From: Lacticaseibacillus suilingensis
GTDB lineage: Bacteria; Bacillota; Bacilli; Lactobacillales; Lactobacillaceae
Direction of reading: 5' to 3'
Assembly (NCBI RefSeq): GCF_016861845.1
Contig: NZ_BOLV01000018.1
Coordinates: 1 to 48,230 of the forward strand
Length of the DNA: 48,230 nucleotides
In this document: positions 1 to 8,933 of the stretch, piece by piece
Position numbering within the stretch: the stretch's first letter is position 1
Layout of the letters: each line of letters begins with the position of its first letter
Program-made: the position numbers and the translations under genes
Notes under the pieces: model-generated
The model's database searches: none
What the model was told of the DNA's origin: nothing
Seen by the model: only the letters and a program-made list of their open reading frames with translations

Positions 1-2540
1 AGTGCATCGGTATCCGCAAGCCAGAGTACCAGCATCCTGGACAGTCAGACGCCGTCTGAAGCAAGTGCTTCGGCATCAGCTTCCGCCAGTGCAAGTGCTT
101 CTGCATCAGCTTCAGCTAGTGCAAGCGCAAGCTACAGCGAATCGGTATCTGGTTACCCAAGTCTGAGTGCATCACAGTCCGCTCAGGTATCCGCGATCGA
201 CTCCGCAAGCATCAAGGACAGCCAAGAACTGTCATTACTTGCCAGCTTGAGTGCATCGATTAGCGCTTCTGAAAGTGCCAGCGGTTCAGCATCAGTCAGT
301 GCATCTGAAAGTGCTTCTGATAGTGCAATCCTTTCCGCTTCCGATAGCGCATCGGTATCCGCAAGCAACAGTGCCGACGGCTCTGCGATCGCCAGTGCTT
401 CCGCAAGTGAATCAACCGACGCCTCCGCAATTGGCAGCTTGTCTGAGAGCATCTCTATTAAGAACTCGCAGTCAATTCCAGCCAGCGAATCCGCTAGCGC
501 CTCCGCAAGTGCTTCCGCATCAGCTTCGGCTAGTGCCAGTGCTTCGACGAGTGCCAGCGAAAGTGCATCGGTATCCGCAAGCCAGAGTACCAGCATCCTG
601 GACAGTCAGACGCCGTCTGAAGCAAGTGCTTCGGCATCAGCTTCCGCCAGTGCAAGTGCTTCTGCATCAGCTTCGGCTAGTGCAAGCGCAAGCTACAGCG
701 AATCGGTATCTGGTTACCCAAGTCTGAGTGCATCACAATCCGCTCAGGTATCCGCGATCGACTCCGCAAGCATCAAGGACAGCCAGGAACTGTCACTACT
801 TGCCAGCTTGAGTGCATCGATCAGTGCCACCGACTCTGCTTCGATTAGTGCTTCTGAAAGTGCTAGTGATTCAGCTACGGTCAGTGCGTCTGAAAGTGCC
901 ATCAATAGTGCATCACTTTCAGCTAGTCACAGTGCTTACGGCTCAGCGGTTGTCAGTGCTTCTGCTAGTGAGTCAACTGATGCATCAGTGATCAGTAGTC
1001 TATCTGAGAGTTTGGCAAACGCTGCTCGGCGGACAATAGCAGGGAACGCTTTGCGCAGTGCTTCTGCGAGTGCTTCGACATCAGCTTCGGCTAGTGCTGA
1101 TGCTTCAACGAGTGCCAGCGTGAGCGCCTCTGTATCGGCAAGCCAGAGCACCAGCATTTTGGCTAGTCAGACGCCTTCTGAGGCTAGTGCTTCGACATCA
1201 GCTTCGGCTAGTGCTGATGCTTCAACGAGTGCCAGCGTGAGCGCCTCTGTATCGGCAAGCCAGAGCACCAGCATTTTGGCTAGTCAGACGCCTTCTGAGG
1301 CTAGTGCTTCGGCATCGGCTTCAGGTGTGGCCAGCGCCTCTGCATCAGCTTCGGCTAGTGCAAGTGCCAGCTACAGCGATGCGGTCTCCGGTTATCCAAG
1401 CTTGAGTGCTTCTGTATCGGCTCAGGTATCGGCAATCGACTCTGCAAGCATCCGCGACAGCCAGATGTTGTCACTGCTCGCTAGTCTAAGTGCCTCGGTC
1501 AGTGCCACTGACTCGGCCTCTGTCAGTGCTTCCAATAGCGCTAGTGGTTCTGCCACAGTTAGTGCTTCTGAAAGTGCAGTTGCTAGCGCATCACTGTCAG
1601 CCAGTCACAGTGCCTATGGTTCTGCGGTGGCCAGTGCTTCTGCTAGTGAATCGACAGATGCATCCGCAATCAGTAGCTTGTCTGAGAGCTTGGCTAACGC
1701 TGCTCGGCGGTCAATGGCAGGGAACGCTTTGCGCAGTGCTTCTGCGAGTGCTTCGACATCAGCTTCGGCTAGTGCCAGCGCTTCAATGAGTGCCAGCGAG
1801 AGTGCTTCAATCTCTGCAAGTCAGAGCACCAGCATTCTGGCTAGTCAGACGCCTTCTGAGGCGAGTGCTTCGGCATCCGCTTCAGGTGTGGCCAGCGCTT
1901 CTGCATCAGCTTCGGCTAGTGCCAGCGCAAGCTACAGCGAATCGGTATCTGGTTACCCAAGTCTGAGTGCTTCTGTATCCGCTCAGGTATCGGCAATCGA
2001 CTCTGCAAGCATCCGCGACAGTCAGATGTTGTCACTGCTCGCTAGTCTGAGTGCTTCTGTCAGTGCCACTGATTCGGCCTCTGTCAGTGCTTCCAATAGC
2101 GCTAGTGGCTCTGCCACGGTTAGTGCTTCTGAGAGCGCCATCGACAGTGCTAAGGCTTCGGCAAGCATCAGTGCTCATGGCTCTGCGATTGCCAGTGCTT
2201 CGGCTAGTGAATCCGCTGACGCCTCGCTTCTCAGCAGCTTGTCCGCAAGCATGTCTGACGTGGCTCGTCGGTCACTTACCAGTGGCGCCATCAGCAGTGC
2301 CTCTGCGAGTGCTGCAACATCAGCTTCGGCTAGTGCCAGTGCTTCGACGAGTGCCAGCCAGAGTGCTTCGATCTCTGCAAGTCAGAGTACCAGCATTTTG
2401 GCCAGTCAGACGCCTTCTGAGGCCAGTGCTTCGGCATCCGCTTCAGGTGTGGCTAGTGCTTCTGCATCAGCTTCGGCTAGTGCCAGTGCCAGCTACAGCG
2501 AGTCAGTATCTGGCTACCCAAGTCTGAGTGCTTCTGAGTC
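1..2540 (+). repeat. 561-bp tandem repeats within the adhesin gene (about 4.5 copies)
   Basis: Marker words recur at 561-bp spacing: [23 protein letters not shown] and [10 protein letters not shown]. Bases 1-250 and 562-811 differ at only a handful of positions, so those two copies are a recent duplication or have been homogenised. Copies from about 1390 and 1951 are also close to each other. All copies keep the reading frame. Confidence 0.85.
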
Positions 2541-3042
2541 GGCACAGGTTTCGGCCATCGACTCGGCAAGCATCAAGGACAGCGAGACGCTTTCACTCCT
2601 CACTAGTCTGAGTGCTTCCTACAGTGCCGACGGTTCGGCTTCCACGAGTGCTTCCGTCAGTGCTAGCGGCTCCGCTTCTGCTAGTGGCTCTGCTTCCGCT
2701 TCCGCTAGCGGTTCGGCTTCTGCCAGTGCCTCGCAGAGTACCTCTGCTCTGGCGTCTGCTAGTGCAAGCAACAGTGCTTCCGTTTCTACCAACATCGCAA
2801 CCGGTGCTGGCAAGCATAACGGAAATACTGGCAACGGCAGTCGTGCGGTATCGACATCTGCGACTAACGCAGCTCGTGCTCGTCAGGCGCGCATCAAGAA
2901 TGGTGCTCGGACTAACAACCGGCTGCCAAAGACGGGTGAACGCAGTGAATCACTGCTTTCCGCCATCGGTGCAAGCTTGATTGGCCTGATGGGAATTGGC
3001 GCTGCGGCTAGCCGCAAGAAGCGTCGTCACCAGGCTAAATAG
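1..3042 (+). CDS. Serine-rich repeat surface adhesin, LPxTG-anchored (5' end outside window)
   Basis: The reading frame is open from base 1 to the TAG at 3040-3042, so only the last 1013 codons are present; the signal peptide and any ligand-binding head lie upstream. Almost the whole fragment is Ser-Ala-Ser-X alternation, as in serine-rich repeat glycoproteins, which are usually O-glycosylated and exported by SecA2/SecY2; no such genes are in this window. A 561-bp (187-residue) repeat recurs, marked by SGYPSL near bases 151, 712, 1390, 1951 and 2512. One interval is 678 bp because of a 117-bp tandem duplication. Three repeats carry a non-Ser stretch with ARR. The end has a basic linker, LPKTGE, a hydrophobic segment and an RKKRRHQAK tail, the sortase A anchor layout. 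Adhesion or biofilm function is inferred from the family. Confidence 0.9.
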   Translation, partial: SASVSASQSTSILDSQTPSEASASASASASASASASASASASASYSESVSGYPSLSASQSAQVSAIDSASIKDSQELSLLASLSASISASESASGSASVSASESASDSAILSASDSASVSASNSADGSAIASASASESTDASAIGSLSESISIKNSQSIPASESASASASASASASASASASTSASESASVSASQSTSILDSQTPSEASASASASASASASASASASASASYSESVSGYPSLSASQSAQVSAIDSASIKDSQELSLLASLSASISATDSASISASESASDSATVSASESAINSASLSASHSAYGSAVVSASASESTDASVISSLSESLANAARRTIAGNALRSASASASTSASASADASTSASVSASVSASQSTSILASQTPSEASASTSASASADASTSASVSASVSASQSTSILASQTPSEASASASASGVASASASASASASASYSDAVSGYPSLSASVSAQVSAIDSASIRDSQMLSLLASLSASVSATDSASVSASNSASGSATVSASESAVASASLSASHSAYGSAVASASASESTDASAISSLSESLANAARRSMAGNALRSASASASTSASASASASMSASESASISASQSTSILASQTPSEASASASASGVASASASASASASASYSESVSGYPSLSASVSAQVSAIDSASIRDSQMLSLLASLSASVSATDSASVSASNSASGSATVSASESAIDSAKASASISAHGSAIASASASESADASLLSSLSASMSDVARRSLTSGAISSASASAATSASASASASTSASQSASISASQSTSILASQTPSEASASASASGVASASASASASASASYSESVSGYPSLSASESAQVSAIDSASIKDSETLSLLTSLSASYSADGSASTSASVSASGSASASGSASASASGSASASASQSTSALASASASNSASVSTNIATGAGKHNGNTGNGSRAVSTSATNAARARQARIKNGARTNNRLPKTGERSESLLSAIGASLIGLMGIGAAASRKKRRHQAK
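1072..1305 (+). repeat. Exact 117-bp tandem duplication inside the adhesin gene
   Basis: Bases 1072-1188 and 1189-1305 are identical by direct reading. The unit is 39 codons and includes [14 protein letters not shown]. It keeps the frame and explains why one repeat interval is 678 bp rather than 561 bp. Confidence 0.9.
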
Positions 3043-3069
3043 GCCGTCTAAGATCTAAGGAATTAACAG

Positions 3070-3118
3070 AAAGGCTCTTCACCTACCTGCAAATGCAGGT
3101 TGGCTGAAGAGCCTTTTT
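3070..3118 (+). terminator. Intrinsic terminator after the adhesin gene
   Basis: An 11-bp stem (3071-3081 with 3105-3115) encloses a second stem CCTGC/GCAGG (3086-3090 with 3095-3099) and is followed by T5. It starts about 28 bp after the adhesin stop codon. Confidence 0.85.
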
Positions 3119-3522
3119 GCGTGGGGAAGATTAAACATTGAATAAGCGAAGCGAATTCGGAGGTTGGCGAGCCAAGGCCAAATGATAAACAATTAGAATA
3201 AAATATTTAGATGTTTTTTTATCATTCTTCGAGGATGGTGTTACGACTGAACTTTATGTTATTCAACGATAGGCTTGTTTGAAAATGCGCTTGATGGCAT
3301 GAAAGATGAGCACAAACGCCGAAGTGACAGGGATAATCAACGAAATTCATGCGACTTGTTAGTGCAAAAGCTTCATCAGTGTGGTTTCAAGCTTTGATTG
3401 ATGCAATTGGCACGGCCACTGATCAACACTGTTCTTTGCCGGCGGCACCAAGAACTAACGGAAAAATGAAAAAATTATGAAAGTTTAGCAATCTTCTATG
3501 TTATTTTTATTGAATATTCTTA
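3119..3522. other. Gene-free AT-rich interval between adhesin and WxL operon
   Basis: About 400 bp with no supported gene. The longest plus-strand small ORF from an ATG that I followed (3349-3480, 43 codons) has no ribosome site and no recognisable product. The right edge is the WxL operon promoter. I see no terminal inverted repeats or transposase remnant. Confidence 0.5.
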
Positions 3523-3551
3523 TTGACGAAATATTTATGGGTTGTTATACT
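3523..3551 (+). promoter_or_regulatory. Sigma-A promoter of the WxL operon
   Basis: The -35 is TTGACG (3523-3528) and the -10 is TATACT (3546-3551), with a 17-bp spacer. The predicted start is near 3558, giving a leader of roughly 68 nt before the WxL start codon. Confidence 0.8.
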
Positions 3552-3625
3552 TTGGGCGTTATCTAATACTTCGCTGGGCGCAAAGGCGTCAGGGGGACAG
3601 CGAGTCAAATAGGAGGAACTCTATA

Positions 3626-4315
3626 ATGAAGAAGTCTTTACTTGTTAGTGCTGCTGCTCTTGCTTTGGCTGCTGCCGCAACGGTTGCACCTATGACCGTG
3701 TCCGCTGCAACTGCAGATGGCAGTGCCCAAGGTACCACGACAGCCGAATTCACTGTTACTGCCGGTGACGATGGTAGCACCACGCCTGGTGGCGACAATG
3801 GTAGCGGCGTCAACAAAGATTTGTGGCTGGTTAATGCACCTGACATGAACTTCGGCACCACGACAGTCGCTAAGATCATTGCTGGTACCGCGGCAATGAA
3901 CTATCAGGATGGTAAGGTTAAAGTCCAAACAGGCGATGCTGCTGAAAACACTGATGGCAAGTTGGCAGTTAGCGACTTGCGTGGTAACGGGGCGGGCTGG
4001 AAGCTTTCCGCCAACCTTACTCAGTTCACCAATAACGCAGATAAGACAGATGCCAACAAGTTGGATGGCCAGCTTGCACTCGCGCTGACAAATGTTGTTG
4101 CGCCGAACGCTACGCTTGGCACTGCGGCTACGCTTAAAACCGATGGCCAGGACGTCACAATCTGGACCGCTGGCAAGGACGAAGGTCAAGGTGCTAACAC
4201 GGCTGACGTGGACACTGCGACTAAGTTGACCCTTGATAAAAATGCTCAAGTTAAAGCTGTTCAGTACGATGCAACCATTACCTGGACACTTTCCAGCACC
4301 ATTACTGCAGGCTAA
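3626..4315 (+). CDS. WxL-domain cell-surface protein
   Basis: The start is ATG 3626, nine bases after AGGAGG (3611-3616). The longer upstream frame overlaps the promoter and is not used. The product has 229 residues: a signal peptide (MKKSLLV... to about VSA at 27), a short low-complexity linker, then a complete WxL domain. The proximal motif LWL is at 66-68 followed by APDMNFG, a DLRGNGAGW segment lies at about 117-125, and the distal WTL is at 220-222 near the C-terminus. WxL domains bind peptidoglycan non-covalently. In lactobacilli and enterococci they form surface complexes with DUF916/DUF3324 and small LPxTG proteins, which follow here. It is first in the operon and is closed by a terminator, so it is probably made in excess over its partners. 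Confidence 0.9.
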   Translation: MKKSLLVSAAALALAAAATVAPMTVSAATADGSAQGTTTAEFTVTAGDDGSTTPGGDNGSGVNKDLWLVNAPDMNFGTTTVAKIIAGTAAMNYQDGKVKVQTGDAAENTDGKLAVSDLRGNGAGWKLSANLTQFTNNADKTDANKLDGQLALALTNVVAPNATLGTAATLKTDGQDVTIWTAGKDEGQGANTADVDTATKLTLDKNAQVKAVQYDATITWTLSSTITAG

Positions 4316-4335
4316 GCCACTCATGTGAGTACTTA

Positions 4336-4369
4336 ACGCGATCGAGGGGCGTCCTCGGTCGCGTTTTTT
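4336..4369 (+). terminator. Intrinsic terminator or attenuator after the first WxL gene
   Basis: An 11-bp stem (4337-4347 with 4353-4363, one wobble) is followed by T6. No convincing promoter is seen between it and the next gene at 4429, so the rest of the operon probably depends on read-through. Confidence 0.8.
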
Positions 4370-4428
4370 CAGATTAAGGCTTAAAGGCCTTGTATCCTTG
4401 TTTTTCCATTATCGAAAGGAGTTTTACC

Positions 4429-5481
4429 TTGCGCCTTAAAACCTTGTTGTTCATCGCTTTGGCGGCCCTGGGTCTGGGGGTTGCCCAAGTGCAGCCCAAC
4501 CAAACCCAAGCGGCCTCCGGAGCGGCGTACACCGTTAGCCCTGTCATTCCTGATAATCAGCGGACCTCAGTGTCGAGCTATTTTGACCTCGTCGTCAAAC
4601 CTGGGGCCACCCAACCAATAACAGTAGCGGTGACCAACGCAACGGCGGGGGTTCGGCATATTAAGGTGTCTTTGACGCATGCCTATACACAGGATAATGG
4701 GGAGATTGGCTATAAACCTAATGGTCGCACGGATTCGTCCGCGCAGTACCGCGTTGATCAGTTAGGCCAAAAGAGTCAGGTGGTGACCTTGGCCGGGCAT
4801 CAGACGAAGCGGGTGACTGTGAACCTGAAGATCCCGGAACAAGGCTTTAACGGTGTGCTGCTTGGTGGCCTGTATCTTGTCGACAAAGAAGAAACTGCTG
4901 GCAGCACTGGTGATGGCGTTCAGTTCAAAAATCGTTATGCGACTCTGGTCGGCATTCAATTGCAAACCAGTACCGGCGCAATCAACAATGTAAAGCCAGA
5001 CCTGAAGCTGAAAGCAGTTGGGGCAGGGATTCAAAGCAACCAACCGGGCGTTTTGGCGACCGTTCAAAATCCAATGCCAACCTACTGGGGCAAGATGCTG
5101 TTTACCGCGAAGGTGTACAAGCGCAACTCCAACACCGTCGTCATGAAGCGGACCGCGAGTGGGTATACGACGGCGCCGAACAGCCATTTTGACTTCGGGA
5201 TTACCCAAAAAGACGGGCTCACCCCGGGTGATTACACGTTGGATTTGCTGGTCACTGGCCCCCACGGCCGCTGGCACTGGAAGCGCAACTTCTCGATTTT
5301 GACTGAACAAGCACAAAAAATTAACAAAAAACTGGCGTTGAAGACGCCGTTTGTCATGCCATGGTGGGGTTGGATCCTCATCGGCATTGGCATTGTCTTG
5401 CTCCTAGGCTTGCTGTGGTGGCTGATTTTACTGCTGCTGCGTCGCAAGAAGGATGCTCAGGCTGAGAATACGCCGCAATAG
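4429..5481 (+). CDS. DUF916/DUF3324 WxL-interacting membrane protein
   Basis: The start chosen is TTG 4429, because AAAGGAG (4416-4421 region) sits seven bases before it and the protein then begins MRLKTLLF, a normal signal peptide; upstream extension would add non-signal residues. The product has 350 residues: signal peptide (to about QAA), DUF916 peptidoglycan-binding half (from AAYTVSPVIPDNQ), DUF3324 half (from about KPDLKLKAVGAG), then a Trp-rich transmembrane helix (about FVMPWWGWILIGIG onward) and an RRKK cytoplasmic tail. This is the WxLIP architecture, which ties WxL proteins to the cell surface and to host ligands. It lies 17 bases before the small LPxTG gene, in the same operon. 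Confidence 0.88.
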   Translation: MRLKTLLFIALAALGLGVAQVQPNQTQAASGAAYTVSPVIPDNQRTSVSSYFDLVVKPGATQPITVAVTNATAGVRHIKVSLTHAYTQDNGEIGYKPNGRTDSSAQYRVDQLGQKSQVVTLAGHQTKRVTVNLKIPEQGFNGVLLGGLYLVDKEETAGSTGDGVQFKNRYATLVGIQLQTSTGAINNVKPDLKLKAVGAGIQSNQPGVLATVQNPMPTYWGKMLFTAKVYKRNSNTVVMKRTASGYTTAPNSHFDFGITQKDGLTPGDYTLDLLVTGPHGRWHWKRNFSILTEQAQKINKKLALKTPFVMPWWGWILIGIGIVLLLGLLWWLILLLLRRKKDAQAENTPQ

Positions 5482-5499
5482 CGGAAAGGAGCGTGCCCT

Positions 5500-5868
5500 A
5501 TGCGATATTGGAAAATCGGCTTAGCAGTGGCCCTCACCGCAGCCGGCCTCACCCTCGGGGGCACCGGGGTGAACGCGGCGACGAATACGGGCGCGGCGGT
5601 GGGTCAAACCGTCGCCGAGTTCGTGGTGCTACCGAGTCCCTACCAGCCAAGTAAGCCGGGTAAACTGCCGTCGCGGGTGACCCCGGCGGATCACGTGCCT
5701 GGCACTAAAAGCGCGACCGGCCAAACTCACGGCGTTTTGCCTAAAACCGGTGAAACGCTTGCCTTGGTTTTAGCTGGTGTCGGCTTTGGCTTACTGGGAT
5801 TAATTGCCATGATGTTGTTGCTGCTGTGGCGGCGAAGGGAGGACGCGACTAATGAAGCACTTAACTAA
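5500..5868 (+). CDS. Small LPxTG protein of the WxL complex
   Basis: ATG 5500 is preceded by GGAAAGGAG. The product has 122 residues: signal peptide to about VNAA, a proline-rich middle (PSPYQPSKPGKLPSR), LPKTG at 80-84, a hydrophobic helix and an RRRE tail. It has no folded domain that I recognise. Small LPxTG proteins of this kind (CscD-like) are a fixed member of lactobacillus WxL clusters and are thought to be the sortase-anchored partner. Its 3' end overlaps the next gene by 17 bp, suggesting translational coupling. Confidence 0.82.
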   Translation: MRYWKIGLAVALTAAGLTLGGTGVNAATNTGAAVGQTVAEFVVLPSPYQPSKPGKLPSRVTPADHVPGTKSATGQTHGVLPKTGETLALVLAGVGFGLLGLIAMMLLLLWRRREDATNEALN

Positions 5869-7831
5869 AAAGCGCCTGAGTCGCTGGCTGACCCTTGCTG
5901 CGGTGGCAACGCTGACCGCTGGGCTTGGCGGCACCGTGCAAACGGTGAAGGCAGCAGATGATATCTGGACTCATGCGACTGACCTTAACGGGAACCGTTT
6001 CCCGGAACCACTGGATCCAGATACCGGACTGCCAGCCTATGTCCCATTTGACCAAGCGATGACTACGGATGGCATTACGGGCACTAGTAGTAAGGTGTTG
6101 TCTAATGCTGCCGGTAATAATGTGGCAGTTCAGTTGACGAACGGTAAAACTCAATCAGGATCGATCTGGAGTACGTCAAAGCTTAAACTCCAGCAGACCT
6201 TTTCGACCAAGATGCACATCTACTTTGGGAACAATCCGAATCCTGCTGATGGGATGGCATTTGTGCTGAGAGGCGATAAACCCACCCAGGTTTACCAAAA
6301 CGGGAGTGGCGTTGGGGTTTGGGGTGCCGGCACGAATCTTAACATCAAAGGTCAGATGCCAAACGCTTTTGCCGTGACCTTCGATACCTACTTCAACGGT
6401 GATACGACGGACAAAAATGTTGATAAGATTGCGGCAGGCTTTTCATCATCTGATGATGCCCAATACATTGGCTGGGGTTTTCCGGGGTTCCTTAACGGCA
6501 GCAATTCGGCCATCATGCAATATCAACGTGGTGATAAAGGGCAACTCTTGTTCGACAAGACCAATGCGGCTGATGGCGGCCTCAACAAGACAGGGTATGG
6601 CACAGACATGGGCCTTGGTGGCTATTATGTGCCGACTAAAAAAAGTGGTGAGAAATTCACCGACGGCCAGTGGCATACGGTCAAAGTTGACTGGGCCCCC
6701 GATACCGCAAAAGACGGCGGTGGGAGTTTAACTTTTAGTATTGAGCTCAGCTCAAGCCACACCTTCAGCAAGACCATGACTTGGACAGCGGCTGACATCA
6801 CCAAGATCTTCGGTACTACTGCGATTTCTCAAGGGGTTAGCTGGGGCTTTACCGGCTCTACCGGGGCTCAAGCCGAAGAAGGCGTGGTGACCTTCGAAAC
6901 TATTCCTGGCGTCGTTGATGCTAGTGTGGCTGCCACGGTCATTAGTCGTGATGGCTCCGCGGCGCCGAAGTCAGTTTATGAAGGCGACGCGCTCGCCCAG
7001 ACTTACACTATTACTTATAACAGTAGTAACAGTAAGCAGAATTGGCCGGTGCAGAACACCACGAATACGGCGACCTTGACCGGCACGCTGCGAACGACCA
7101 CTGGTTATGGTTTTGAGGTCAATGCTAATGGAAAAGTGAGCGTCACCATCCTCAGGAATGGCGTGACGCAGACGGCGGTGGGGATACCAACCAAAACGGC
7201 TCAGGTGACTGATAAGTTTGGGCAAACTAAGACTTATGCGACCCAGGTTGATGTCAGCTTATCAGGGTTTCTGAATTCAATTAGCGGGGTTCAAAGTTAT
7301 ACGGTCACGGCTCCCATCTTGGCGGCAAAGAAGAATGATGCTGCTACGGAAGGGGCCGGGGTCGTTGTGGGTAACAACGCTCGTTATACGACGACCGTGA
7401 GCACGCCAGCCGTACTTGAAAATCCACTGGGCATTGGCGCGCCGAATTTTCTCTTTAAAAATCTGAGCGTCGGCCAAATTATTAAAGGTCTGTCGGGCGT
7501 TACTGGCACGATGGACGGCACTGGCAACCTTGTCGCCGCGGCGCCCACCGGGGTGCATACGACGATTACCGCTTCCATGACGCCGGTTAACTTTCCGGCT
7601 GGGACTGGCTACACGGCCGGGAACACGACCATCGGCTTCACGTACAGTGGCCGCAATGTCACCTTGCCGGATAACAACACGGCGCAAACAGTCTACAGCG
7701 CCGATACGCCGCCAACCAGCGGCGCGATCACCAATCTGAAGCTGGGGATGCAGCCGTATCCGCAGATCAAGTTGGGTAATTATACTTCGACGATTACTTG
7801 GACCATTGCGGCGACACCGATTGCCGGTTAA
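5852..7831 (+). CDS. Lectin-WxL surface protein with degenerate proximal WxL motif
   Basis: ATG 5852 lies behind GGGAGG inside the preceding gene. The product has 659 residues. A signal peptide ends near VKAADD. Residues about 40-320 resemble a bacterial L-type lectin domain (MHIYFGNNP, DGMAFVLRG, AFAVTFDTYFNG, DGQWHTVKVDW). A beta-rich middle follows (about 330-480), then a C-terminal WxL region. Only the distal motif is intact (WTI, Trp650); at the proximal site the sequence reads LGIGAPNFLF, with no Trp. It is probably the carbohydrate-recognising member of the complex. Binding to peptidoglycan through this divergent domain is inference. Confidence 0.82.
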   Translation: MKHLTKKRLSRWLTLAAVATLTAGLGGTVQTVKAADDIWTHATDLNGNRFPEPLDPDTGLPAYVPFDQAMTTDGITGTSSKVLSNAAGNNVAVQLTNGKTQSGSIWSTSKLKLQQTFSTKMHIYFGNNPNPADGMAFVLRGDKPTQVYQNGSGVGVWGAGTNLNIKGQMPNAFAVTFDTYFNGDTTDKNVDKIAAGFSSSDDAQYIGWGFPGFLNGSNSAIMQYQRGDKGQLLFDKTNAADGGLNKTGYGTDMGLGGYYVPTKKSGEKFTDGQWHTVKVDWAPDTAKDGGGSLTFSIELSSSHTFSKTMTWTAADITKIFGTTAISQGVSWGFTGSTGAQAEEGVVTFETIPGVVDASVAATVISRDGSAAPKSVYEGDALAQTYTITYNSSNSKQNWPVQNTTNTATLTGTLRTTTGYGFEVNANGKVSVTILRNGVTQTAVGIPTKTAQVTDKFGQTKTYATQVDVSLSGFLNSISGVQSYTVTAPILAAKKNDAATEGAGVVVGNNARYTTTVSTPAVLENPLGIGAPNFLFKNLSVGQIIKGLSGVTGTMDGTGNLVAAAPTGVHTTITASMTPVNFPAGTGYTAGNTTIGFTYSGRNVTLPDNNTAQTVYSADTPPTSGAITNLKLGMQPYPQIKLGNYTSTITWTIAATPIAG

Positions 7832-7856
7832 AGAGAACGAACATAACGCGTCAAAA

Positions 7857-7896
7857 AGAGCCGACCAACTTGGCAATCAAGTTGATCGGCTTTTCG
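7857..7896. terminator. Bidirectional terminator between convergent WxL operon and acetyltransferase
   Basis: A 14-bp stem with one mismatch (7859-7872 with 7878-7891) has a five-base loop, T4 on the plus side and A-rich sequence upstream that gives a T-run on the minus strand. It serves both convergent genes. Confidence 0.85.
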
Positions 7897-7933
7897 TTTA
7901 CACTGACTGTTTGTTGCTGACGCCAACAGCCGC

Positions 7934-8227
7934 CTATTCTGTCGGTACTTGTCGCCGCATCTCCGCGTACTCCGGTTTCGTCTCGAATTCATGTAGCGCA
8001 AAGGAGCACAGCGGCTCGATCTTCTTGCCTTCCACGCGGGCTTGATCGACCACGGCTTTCACCAGCTTGCCGGCGATGCCCTGGCCGCGCAAAATCGGGT
8101 CAACGTAGGTGTGGTCGATGACGTAATTCTGACCATCATCGATGGGCTGGAAGGTCACTTCCGCAATCAGTTTCCCGGTATCGTCATTTAAGAAGTAACG
8201 GCCGGTTTCATGTTGAAAGGTCATCAT
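7934..8227 (-). CDS. Small GNAT-family N-acetyltransferase (YjdJ-like)
   Basis: The product has 97 residues. The start is ATG 8227, with a second ATG immediately after; both lie behind AAAGGGGGAA. The central DPILRGQGIAGKLVKAVVDQAR stretch holds the Q/RxxGxG/A acetyl-CoA loop of GNAT enzymes. The short size, the HTYVDP lead-in and the ending CSFALHEFETKPEYAEM fit the COG2388 small acetyltransferases, which consist of little more than the acetyl-CoA core. The substrate is unknown. It is convergent with the WxL operon and divergent from dut. A cre-like word (8300-8313) lies in the divergent interval, but its relevance is uncertain. Confidence 0.8.
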   Translation of the reverse strand: MMTFQHETGRYFLNDDTGKLIAEVTFQPIDDGQNYVIDHTYVDPILRGQGIAGKLVKAVVDQARVEGKKIEPLCSFALHEFETKPEYAEMRRQVPTE

Positions 8228-8336
8228 AATTTCCCCCTTTTGGCTCGGTTAGGCGAGTCTTCTTTGATTATATGGTAACAATTTGAAAAGGTTAGTTCAA
8301 GAAAGCGCTGACAGCCGCAAAAAGCGGGGCGGCTCG

Positions 8337-8345
8337 TGGTAGAAT
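8337..8345 (+). promoter_or_regulatory. Extended -10 promoter candidate for dut
   Basis: TGG-TAGAAT (8337-8345) lies 29 bp before the dut start. No good -35 is placed at 17 bp, as is common with extended -10 promoters. Confidence 0.45.
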
Positions 8346-8374
8346 GTGACGTATACCATTAAGGAGGAGACACG

Positions 8375-8914
8375 ATGCGTAGTCGCGGCTTTGAAATTGT
8401 TTCGGCGTTTGAAAATCAGGGGGTGAAGCTCCCGGAACGGCAAACCAAAAATGCCGCTGGGTATGACTTTTTTGCCCGGGAGGATTTTGTCCTCAAGAGT
8501 ATTTGGCGCTATGACTTCATTCGTCTGTTCCGCCTGATCAAAAACGAGCACCCGCTGACCGAACAGGACTTCACCCGGGCCACTAAGATCCTGAAGCCGC
8601 TGTTGGTCCCGACTGGGGTGAAGGCCTACATGCAGCCGAATGAGGTGCTGATTTTGGCCAATCGCTCCAGCAACCCGTTGAAGCGTGGGTTGGTGATTCC
8701 GAACGGGATTGGCGTGATCGACGCGGATTATTACAACAACACCAGCAACGAAGGCGAAATCTTTATCCAAATGCTCAACTTCTCGCCGCGGGATGTGGTG
8801 ATTGAGCAAGGTGAACGCATCGGCCAAGGCATCTTCATGCCGTATCTGCTGGCCGATGGCGACACTGGGAACGAGAATGTCCGCACAGCCGGGTTTGGCT
8901 CCACTGGGAAGTAA
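8375..8914 (+). CDS. dut: dUTP diphosphatase (dUTPase)
   Basis: ATG 8375 follows AAGGAGGAG. The product has 179 residues. All five trimeric dUTPase motifs are visible: AGYDF (28-32), RSSNPLKRGLVIPNGIG, GVIDADYYNN, GERIGQGIF, and the Gly-rich C-terminal arm AGFGSTGK. It hydrolyses dUTP to dUMP and pyrophosphate, keeping uracil out of DNA and supplying dTMP synthesis. An insertion of about 25 residues (RLFRLIKNEHPLTEQDF) between motifs 1 and 2 makes it longer than the usual 145-150 residues, as in other lactobacilli. It is first in a dut-radA-yacL run with short gaps. Confidence 0.95.
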   Translation: MRSRGFEIVSAFENQGVKLPERQTKNAAGYDFFAREDFVLKSIWRYDFIRLFRLIKNEHPLTEQDFTRATKILKPLLVPTGVKAYMQPNEVLILANRSSNPLKRGLVIPNGIGVIDADYYNNTSNEGEIFIQMLNFSPRDVVIEQGERIGQGIFMPYLLADGDTGNENVRTAGFGSTGK

Positions 8915-8933
8915 TAGCAAAGGAAGCGAGTAG

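Noticed and set aside
183-596. Minus-strand open frame opposite the adhesin repeats, rich in Leu, Ala and Glu
   Set aside because: It repeats with the same 561-bp period as the sense gene and is the mirror of Ser/Ala codons; it has no ribosome site.
1-2540. Regular repeats considered as a CRISPR array
   Set aside because: They are 561-bp in-frame coding repeats without short spacers or cas genes.
3349-3480. 43-codon plus-strand ORF in the gap before the WxL promoter
   Set aside because: No ribosome site, no recognisable motif, and it ends just before the operon promoter.
3638-4324. 228-codon minus-strand frame opposite the first WxL gene
   Set aside because: It is a shadow of a well-supported gene and its composition does not resemble a folded protein family.
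8300-8313. cre-like word AGAAAGCGCTGACA between the acetyltransferase and dut
   Set aside because: It fails at the first consensus base and one inner position, and neither flanking gene is a usual CcpA target.
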